From Aquimarina sp. BL5 (GTDB lineage: Bacteria; Bacteroidota; Bacteroidia; Flavobacteriales; Flavobacteriaceae), in assembly GCF_003443675.1 (NCBI RefSeq), contig NZ_CP031963.1, forward strand, positions 5,554,501 through 5,618,500: a stretch of 64,000 bases of DNA. The letters run 5' to 3'. Positions 63,201 to 64,000 of this stretch are shown in pieces. The first letter of the stretch is position 1. Every line of letters begins with the position of its first letter. Under the pieces are notes generated by a model. That model did not search any database and had not been told where the DNA came from. It saw only the letters and a program-made list of their open reading frames with translations. The translations under genes were made by a program, and so were the position numbers.

Positions 63201-64000
63201 AACAACTCCATTAGTGTTGACCTATACGGCGGTAATAACCGATACGGGTAACTATACTAATTTTGCTGAGATTACAGCAAGTGATAATGTTGACCCAGAT
63301 AGTACGCCAGATAACACTCCAGATGCTGATACACCAGTAGAGGATGATGAGACAAACTATACTATACCAGTTCCTGAATTAACATTAGTTAAAACAGGGA
63401 TAACTAGCGGATCTAATGTTGGTGATATTATCACATATACGTTTACAGTAACAAATACCGGAAATGTAGTGGTAAGTAACATTGTGATAGACGATATGTT
63501 AACAGGAAGTATTAGTTTGGCTGTAACACCATCTACTTTGGCTCCAGGAGAGCAAGGTCTAGCAACAGCAGAATATGCAATATCTCAAGCGGATATTAAT
63601 AACGGAGAAGTTATAAATAGTGCGACGGTAATGGGTGAAGATCCGAATGGAGATATTGTGATAGATGTATCTGATAATGGAGATGAAACTGTGGATGATA
63701 ATGGAGACAATGATCCTACAAATGATGAGACAATTACAGATATAGAACAGCTACCTAATTTAGCTTTAACTAAGACAGGTATTTACGTAGATGTTAATGG
63801 AGATGACCTGCCTAATGTAGGTGATGAGATTCAATATACATTTACAGTAGAGAATACGGGGAATGTTGATATAACCAATATTGTTCTTACCGATCCATTA
63901 ACAGGTATTGTTGTAACAGGCGGTCCAATAGACTTAGCAGCTGGTGAGATAGATATGACAACATTTACTGCAACGTATGTATTAACAGCAGAGGATGTTC
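42253..64000 (+). CDS. Giant repetitive surface protein with 45 DUF11 repeats (open at right edge)
   Basis: No stop occurs from ATG 42253 to the window end, at least 7249 codons. A signal sequence (LVIVGCVFLMNPLLLKAQ, near 33-50) is followed by a beta-rich region, VCBS/cadherin-like modules (about 266-376 and 390-680; ITINSNGSYTYTVDN, TVNPDGTYTYTVD), acidic calcium-type segments DTDMDGEPDWTDLDDDNDG (near 688) and DIDGDGDPNGQDLDSDNDG (near 913), and an Ig-like module (about 980-1097). Then come 45 near-identical 129-residue DUF11 repeats (1098-6902), followed by diverged DUF11 repeats (SLAKSA, ELTLVKTG, NLALTKTG starts). It is presumably a type IX-secreted giant adhesin; the C-terminal sorting domain is beyond the window. 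Confidence 0.93.
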   Translation, partial: MQKIYKQVSFFFQKLVNGTTDKNSYYKLNNILVIVGCVFLMNPLLLKAQDRVEVYNGPNYHNGSVDTFTNNYYVVEQNNDFGKIISRKSSFSRSPLDPPVLDLDNLVVGTDFEFNQVPDPGFGYTVGRGVSLTSDNGFVSGGTFTVTGNVDANEQIFLFADGGGINFFTLGGTNSATYSFNGGAIVIQLSQVGTNFTISETSNNPIPNDVFEDFILGIFYRNFQDPYSVGSRFIDFTVNDTTGGSSMSQTRINIVRFPTQTYAADDSNSISADSTIDITGNLLGNDTPPSGTPALTVTEVDVFPAAVGTTYQTLYGEITINSNGSYTYTVDNNDEAVLGLINGTSLDDIISYTVEDDDGMFDYGILTITINGVDDPPLAIDDVNSVTVNINNTATGNVIDGDGAGVGQDLLDRPLSRLIWENEFMNGQAVDGLSRTVDGIMLSFTELDPDGIGDANNLISLNTGTNGGHTGYLLFSIDPPSQPVADTEIIIGFSEQVFNLGFLVTDIDYSQGSFWQDQMTIQGSLSGSPVSYQFTRTGGIVETGSDTFYGVGNAVPSDATGNINVAFDGPIDQLVLSYNYGPDATAADPSAQIAGVSDIFWQGDNGVTVITINGIPVVGATTVATTYGFITVNPDGTYTYTVDTTNPAVANLLVGQTLTDTIPYELRDALLSIDDANLIITINGSAVDTDMDGEPDWTDLDDDNDGILDENECYVSTVLIGSPDGVEDGSFGVGYWDTEYYSGHFAITGSTFGNSNQNSTLNGSPGTPTFVGEAYVGGNSLNFTESGSYAETSSGVFDTNTSTGLVPPSYVGTNIDDVGFQPYYQTIFKREADIDGVLTFGSTGFSVDDVFELFINGTRQVFAAFCCGATSTPNDSFSFPVTSGDQLEIRYTNLGFVGSFQFNLLLTPSCNIDIDGDGDPNGQDLDSDNDGCDDVVESGGTDTTPVDGVLDGTGFDGNGLVTGGTGGYDGITGNEYVATQLTVGTPPANETVNAGETATFSVVATAQSTTTFSSGTPNYTVPPATDVSGAIVYQWQRNGVNINGTTDGGVYSGFNGATLTITNPTTALDGNTYNVIVTHPANVCINEQNNASLTVNPTSDLSLVKGVDNSTPNVGEDVVFTLTVTNDGPNDLPLGATVIDQLPSGYTYVSDNGSGAYVSGTGVWTLPAIANGSSVSLEITATVNASGDYGNTAQVATSPNNDPDSTPGNDIESEDDQNTNTPTVGQTSDLSLVKGVDNSTPNVGEDVVFTLTVTNDGPNDLPLGATVIDQLPSGYTYVSDNGSGAYVSGTGVWTLPAIANGSSVSLEITATVNASGDYGNTAQVATSPNNDPDSTPGNDIESEDDQNTNTPTVGQTSDLSLVKGVDNSTPNVGEDVVFTLTVTNDGPNDLPLGATVIDQLPSGYTYVSDNGSGAYVSGTGVWTLPAIANGSSVSLEITATVNASGDYGNTAQVATSPNNDPDSTPGNDIESEDDQNTNTPTVGQTSDLSLVKGVDNSTPNVGEDVVFTLTVTNDGPNDLPLGATVIDQLPSGYTYVSDNGSGAYVSGTGVWTLPAIANGSSVSLEITATVNASGDYGNTAQVATSPNNDPDSTPGNDIESEDDQNTNTPTVGQTSDLSLVKGVDNSTPNVGEDVVFTLTVTNDGPNDLPLGATVIDQLPSGYTYVSDNGSGAYVSGTGVWTLPAIANGSSVSLEITATVNASGDYGNTAQVATSPNNDPDSTPGNDIESEDDQNTNTPTVGQTSDLSLVKGVDNSTPNVGENVVFTLTVTNDGPNDLPLGATVIDQLPSGYTYVSDNGSGAYVSGTGVWTLPAIANGSSVSLEITATVNASGDYGNTAQVATSPNNDPDSTPGNDIESEDDQNTNTPTVGQTSDLSLVKGVDNSTPNVGENVVFTLTVTNDGPNDLPLGATVIDQLPSGYTYGSDNGSGAYVSGTGVWTLPAIANGSSVSLEITATVNASGDYGNTAQVATSPNNDPDSTPGNDIESEDDQNTNTPTVGQTSDLSLVKGVDNSTPNVGEDVVFTLTVTNDGPNDLPLGATVIDQLPSGYTYVSDNGSGAYVSGTGVWTLPAIANGSSVSLEITATVNASGDYGNTAQVATSPNNDPDSTPGNDIESEDDQNTNTPTVGQTSDLSLVKGVDNSTPNVGENVVFTLTVTNDGPNDLPLGATVIDQLPSGYTYVSDNGSGAYVSGTGVWTLPAIANGSSVSLEITATVNASGDYGNTAQVATSPNNDPDSTPGNDIESEDDQNTNTPTVGQTSDLSLVKGVDNSTPNVGENVVFTLTVTNDGPNDLPLGATVIDQLPSGYTYVSDNGSGAYVSGTGVWTLPAIANGSSVSLEITATVNASGDYGNTAQVATSPNNDPDSTPGNDIESEDDQNTNTPTVGQTSDLSLVKGVDNSTPNVGENVVFTLTVTNDGPNDLPLGATVIDQLPSGYTYVSDNGSGAYVSGTGVWTLPAIANGSSVSLEITATVNASGDYGNTAQVATSPNNDPDSTPGNDIESEDDQNTNTPTVGQTSDLSLVKGVDNSTPNVGEDVVFTLTVTNDGPNDLPLGATVIDQLPSGYTYVSDNGSGAYVSGTGVWTLPAIANGSSVSLEITATVNASGDYGNTAQVATSPNNDPDSTPGNDIESEDDQNTNTPTVGQTSDLSLVKGVDNSTPNVGEDVVFTLTVTNDGPNDLPLGATVIDQLPSGYTYVSDNGSGAYVSGTGVWTLPAIANGSSVSLEITATVNASGDYGNTAQVATSPNNDPDSTPGNDIESEDDQNTNTPTVGQTSDLSLVKGVDNSTPNVGEDVVFTLTVTNDGPNDLPLGATVIDQLPSGYTYVSDNGSGAYVSGTGVWTLPAIANGSSVSLEITATVNASGDYGNTAQVATSPNNDPDSTPGNDIESEDDQNTNTPTVGQTSDLSLVKGVDNSTPNVGENVVFTLTVTNDGPNDLPLGATVIDQLPSGYTYVSDNGSGAYVSGTGVWTLPAIANGSSVSLEITATVNASGDYGNTAQVATSPNNDPDSTPGNDIESEDDQNTNTPTVGQTSDLSLVKGVDNSTPNVGENVVFTLTVTNDGPNDLPLGATVIDQLPSGYTYVSDNGSGAYVSGTGVWTLPAIANGSSVSLEITATVNASGDYGNTAQVATSPNNDPDSTPGNDIESEDDQNTNTPTVGQTSDLSLVKGVDNSTPNVGEDVVFTLTVTNDGPNDLPLGATVIDQLPSGYTYVSDNGSGAYVSGTGVWTLPAIANGSSVSLEITATVNASGDYGNTAQVATSPNNDPDSTPGNDIESEDDQNTNTPTVGQTSDLSLVKGVDNSTPNVGENVVFTLTVTNDGPNDLPLGATVIDQLPSGYTYVSDNGSGAYVSGTGVWTLPAIANGSSVSLEITATVNASGDYGNTAQVATSPNNDPDSTPGNDIESEDDQNTNTPTVGQTSDLSLVKGVDNSTPNVGENVVFTLTVTNDGPNDLPLGATVIDQLPSGYTYVSDNGSGAYVSGTGVWTLPAIANGSSVSLEITATVNASGDYGNTAQVATSPNNDPDSTPGNDIESEDDQNTNTPTVGQTSDLSLVKGVDNSTPNVGENVVFTLTVTNDGPNDLPLGATVIDQLPSGYTYVSDNGSGAYVSGTGVWTLPAIANGSSVSLEITATVNASGDYGNTAQVATSPNNDPDSTPGNDIESEDDQNTNTPTVGQTSDLSLVKGVDNSTPNVGEDVVFTLTVTNDGPNDLPLGATVIDQLPSGYTYVSDNGSGAYVSGTGVWTLPAIANGSSVSLEITATVNASGDYGNTAQVATSPNNDPDSTPGNDIESEDDQNTNTPTVGQTSDLSLVKGVDNSTPNVGEDVVFTLTVTNDGPNDLPLGATVIDQLPSGYTYVSDNGSGAYVSGTGVWTLPAIANGSSVSLEITATVNASGDYGNTAQVATSPNNDPDSTPGNDIESEDDQNTNTPTVGQTSDLSLVKGVDNSTPNVGEDVVFTLTVTNDGPNDLPLGATVIDQLPSGYTYVSDNGSGAYVSGTGVWTLPAIANGSSVSLEITATVNASGDYGNTAQVATSPNNDPDSTPGNDIESEDDQNTNTPTVGQTSDLSLVKGVDNSTPNVGENVVFTLTVTNDGPNDLPLGATVIDQLPSGYTYVSDNGSGAYVSGTGVWTLPAIANGSSVSLEITATVNASGDYGNTAQVATSPNNDPDSTPGNDIESEDDQNTNTPTVGQTSDLSLVKGVDNSTPNVGENVVFTLTVTNDGPNDLPLGATVIDQLPSGYTYVSDNGSGAYVSGTGVWTLPAIANGSSVSLEITATVNASGDYGNTAQVATSPNNDPDSTPGNDIESEDDQNTNTPTVGQTSDLSLVKGVDNSTPNVGEDVVFTLTVTNDGPNDLPLGATVIDQLPSGYTYVSDNGSGAYVSGTGVWTLPAIANGSSVSLEITATVNASGDYGNTAQVATSPNNDPDSTPGNDIESEDDQNTNTPTVGQTSDLSLVKGVDNSTPNVGEDVVFTLTVTNDGPNDLPLGATVIDQLPSGYTYVSDNGSGAYVSGTGVWTLPAIANGSSVSLEITATVNASGDYGNTAQVATSPNNDPDSTPGNDIESEDDQNTNTPTVGQTSDLSLVKGVDNSTPNVGEDVVFTLTVTNDGPNDLPLGATVIDQLPSGYTYVSDNGSGAYVSGTGVWTLPAIANGSSVSLEITATVNASGDYGNTAQVATSPNNDPDSTPGNDIESEDDQNTNTPTVGQTSDLSLVKGVDNSTPNVGEDVVFTLTVTNDGPNDLPLGATVIDQLPSGYTYVSDNGSGAYVSGTGVWTLPAIANGSSVSLEITATVNASGDYGNTAQVATSPNNDPDSTPGNDIESEDDQNTNTPTVGQTSDLSLVKGVDNSTPNVGENVVFTLTVTNDGPNDLPLGATVIDQLPSGYTYVSDNGSGAYVSGTGVWTLPAIANGSSVSLEITATVNASGDYGNTAQVATSPNNDPDSTPGNDIESEDDQNTNTPTVGQTSDLSLVKGVDNSTPNVGEDVVFTLTVTNDGPNDLPLGATVIDQLPSGYTYVSDNGSGAYVSGTGVWTLPAIANGSSVSLEITATVNASGDYGNTAQVATSPNNDPDSTPGNDIESEDDQNTNTPTVGQTSDLSLVKGVDNSTPNVGEDVVFTLTVTNDGPNDLPLGATVIDQLPSGYTYVFDNGSGAYVSGTGVWTLPAIANGSSVSLEITATVNASGDYGNTAQVATSPNNDPDSTPGNDIESEDDQNTNTPTVGQTSDLSLVKGVDNSTPNVGENVVFTLTVTNDGPNDLPLGATVIDQLPSGYTYVSDNGSGAYVSGTGVWTLPAIANGSSVSLEITATVNASGDYGNTAQVATSPNNDPDSTPGNDIESEDDQNTNTPTVGQTSDLSLVKGVDNSTPNVGENVVFTLTVTNDGPNDLPLGATVIDQLPSGYTYVSDNGSGAYVSGTGVWTLPAIANGSSVSLEITATVNASGDYGNTAQVATSPNNDPDSTPGNDIESEDDQNTNTPTVGQTSDLSLVKGVDNSTPNVGEDVVFTLTVTNDGPNDLPLGATVIDQLPSGYTYVSDNGSGAYVSGTGVWTLPAIANGSSVSLEITATVNASGDYGNTAQVATSPNNDPDSTPGNDIESEDDQNTNTPTVGQTSDLSLVKGVDNSTPNVGEDVVFTLTVTNDGPNDLPLGATVIDQLPSGYTYVSDNGSGAYVSGTGVWTLPAIANGSSVSLEITATVNASGDYGNTAQVATSPNNDPDSTPGNDIESEDDQNTNTPTVGQTSDLSLVKGVDNSTPNVGENVVFTLTVTNDGPNDLPLGATVIDQLPSGYTYVSDNGSGAYVSGTGVWTLPAIANGSSVSLEITATVNASGDYGNTAQVATSPNNDPDSTPGNDIESEDDQNTNTPTVGQTSDLSLVKGVDNSTPNVGENVVFTLTVTNDGPNDLPLGATVIDQLPSGYTYVSDNGSGAYVSGTGVWTLPAIANGSSVSLEITATVNASGDYGNTAQVATSPNNDPDSTPGNDIESEDDQNTNTPTVGQTSDLSLVKGVDNSTPNVGENVVFTLTVTNDGPNDLPLGATVIDQLPSGYTYVSDNGSGAYVSGTGVWTLPAIANGSSVSLEITATVNASGDYGNTAQVATSPNNDPDSTPGNDIESEDDQNTNTPTVGQTSDLSLVKGVDNSTPNVGEDVVFTLTVTNDGPNDLPLGATVIDQLPSGYTYVSDNGSGAYVSGTGVWTLPAIANGSSVSLEITATVNASGDYGNTAQVATSPNNDPDSTPGNDIESEDDQNTNTPTVGQTSDLSLVKGVDNSTPNVGEDVVFTLTVTNDGPNDLPLGATVIDQLPSGYTYVSDNGSGAYVSGTGVWTLPAIANGSSVSLEITATVNASGDYGNTAQVATSPNNDPDSTPGNDIESEDDQNTNTPTVGQTSDLSLVKGVDNSTPNVGEDVVFTLTVTNDGPNDLPLGATVIDQLPSGYTYVSDNGSGAYVSGTGVWTLPAIANGSSVSLEITATVNASGDYGNTAQVATSPNNDPDSTPGNDIESEDDQNTNTPTVGQTSDLSLVKGVDNSTPNVGENVVFTLTVTNDGPNDLPLGATVIDQLPSGYTYVSDNGSGAYVSGTGVWTLPAIANGSSVSLEITATVNASGDYGNTAQVATSPNNDPDSTPGNDIESEDDQNTNTPTVGQTSDLSLVKGVDNSTPNVGENVVFTLTVTNDGPNDLPLGATVIDQLPSGYTYVSDNGSGAYVSGTGVWTLPAIANGSSVSLEITATVNASGDYGNTAQVATSPNNDPDSTPGNDIESEDDQNTNTPTVGQTSDLSLVKGVDNSTPNVGEDVVFTLTVTNDGPNDLPLGATVIDQLPSGYTYVSDNGSGAYVSGTGVWTLPAIANGSSVSLEITATVNASGDYGNTAQVATSPNNDPDSTPGNDIESEDDQNTNTPTVGQTSDLSLAKSAVLTIDADTNTVISVGDTVTFSITISNDGPNDATGVGVGDIIPDGYTTIGSISNGGTLSGGVISWSSLDVIITTPLVLTYTAVITDTGNYTNFAEITASDNVDPDSTPDNTPDADTPVEDDETNYTIPVPELTLVKTGITSGSNVGDIITYTFTVTNTGNVVVSNIVIDDMLTGSISLAVTPSTLAPGEQGLATAEYAISQADINNGEVINSATVMGEDPNGDIVIDVSDNGDETVDDNGDNDPTNDETITDIEQLPNLALTKTGIYVDVNGDDLPNVGDEIQYTFTVENTGNVDITNIVLTDPLTGIVVTGGPIDLAAGEIDMTTFTATYVLTAEDV
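45544..62958 (+). repeat. Tandem array: 45 copies of a 387-bp unit
   Basis: Copies begin at 45544, 45931, 46318 and so on every 387 bases up to 62572, ending at 62958 (45 x 387 = 17415). Each encodes 129 residues beginning TSDLSLVKGVDNSTPNVGE and including VTNDGPNDLPLGATV, a DUF11-type Ig-like fold, and an acidic linker DPDSTPGNDIESEDDQ that could bind calcium. Variation is confined to a few sites, mostly silent: D/N at repeat residue 20, GGT/GGG, CCA/CCG, GGA/GGT and GTG/GTA. Copy 1 is the most diverged. Confidence 0.97.

Overview
The window looks like chromosomal DNA from a marine Flavobacteriia member of the Bacteroidetes, plausibly Aquimarina-like. The evidence is low GC, promoter -7 boxes of the Bacteroidetes form TAnnTTTG, SusC/BtuB-type TonB receptor biology, lipoproteins with early cysteines, LytTR and HisKA_3/LuxR signalling pairs, DUF4252 and DUF5063 proteins, and very large DUF11/VCBS surface proteins. 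The genus is an inference from style, not a database match.

Layout. 1-2379: pxpABC 5-oxoprolinase operon. 2755-5285: tightly packed four-gene cassette (142-codon-class cytoplasmic protein, polytopic membrane protein, histidine kinase, LuxR response regulator). 5305-13638: isoleucine/valine operon ilvD-ilvB-ilvN-ilvC-methyltransferase-ilvA, preceded by two consecutive leader-peptide attenuators that are Ile/Val rich. 13645-19016: minus-strand housekeeping and unknown genes (cytochrome-like lipoprotein, thioesterase, serine hydrolase, paired membrane proteins, rmuC, DUF5063). 19029-28278: vitamin B12 region with btuFCD-like importer, a PP-loop ATPase, cobC, cobS, cobT, cobU and, divergently, a cobalamin riboswitch and TonB receptor. 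28359-32256: S41 protease, ECF sigma factor, anti-sigma-like protein and two DUF4252 proteins. 32362-35234: purB, a HEAT-like protein and a sirtuin. 35917-40924: regulators (LytTR regulator, small acidic lipoprotein, TPR sensor kinase, LuxR regulator). 41420-41587: small peptide with a double-glycine type leader. 42253-64000: one giant open reading frame that runs off the right edge.

The most striking content is the giant gene. After a signal peptide and VCBS, calcium-type and Ig-like modules it contains exactly 45 head-to-tail copies of a 387-bp (129-residue) DUF11 repeat from 45544 to 62958, followed by diverged DUF11 repeats. Silent marker bases show that a nine-unit block of 3483 bp has itself been duplicated in tandem. 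The second highlight is the duplicated ilv attenuator: each leader peptide is followed by a rho-independent terminator and by a GGG tract just after the stop codon that can pair with the terminator's 5' arm.

Dispersed short palindromes of the form TCCGCC-N3-GGCGGA and related inverted repeats sit in the gaps of the ilv operon, in other intergenic regions, and inside a variable stem of the cobalamin riboswitch. All calls are from reading the sequence and recalled family knowledge; no searches were run.
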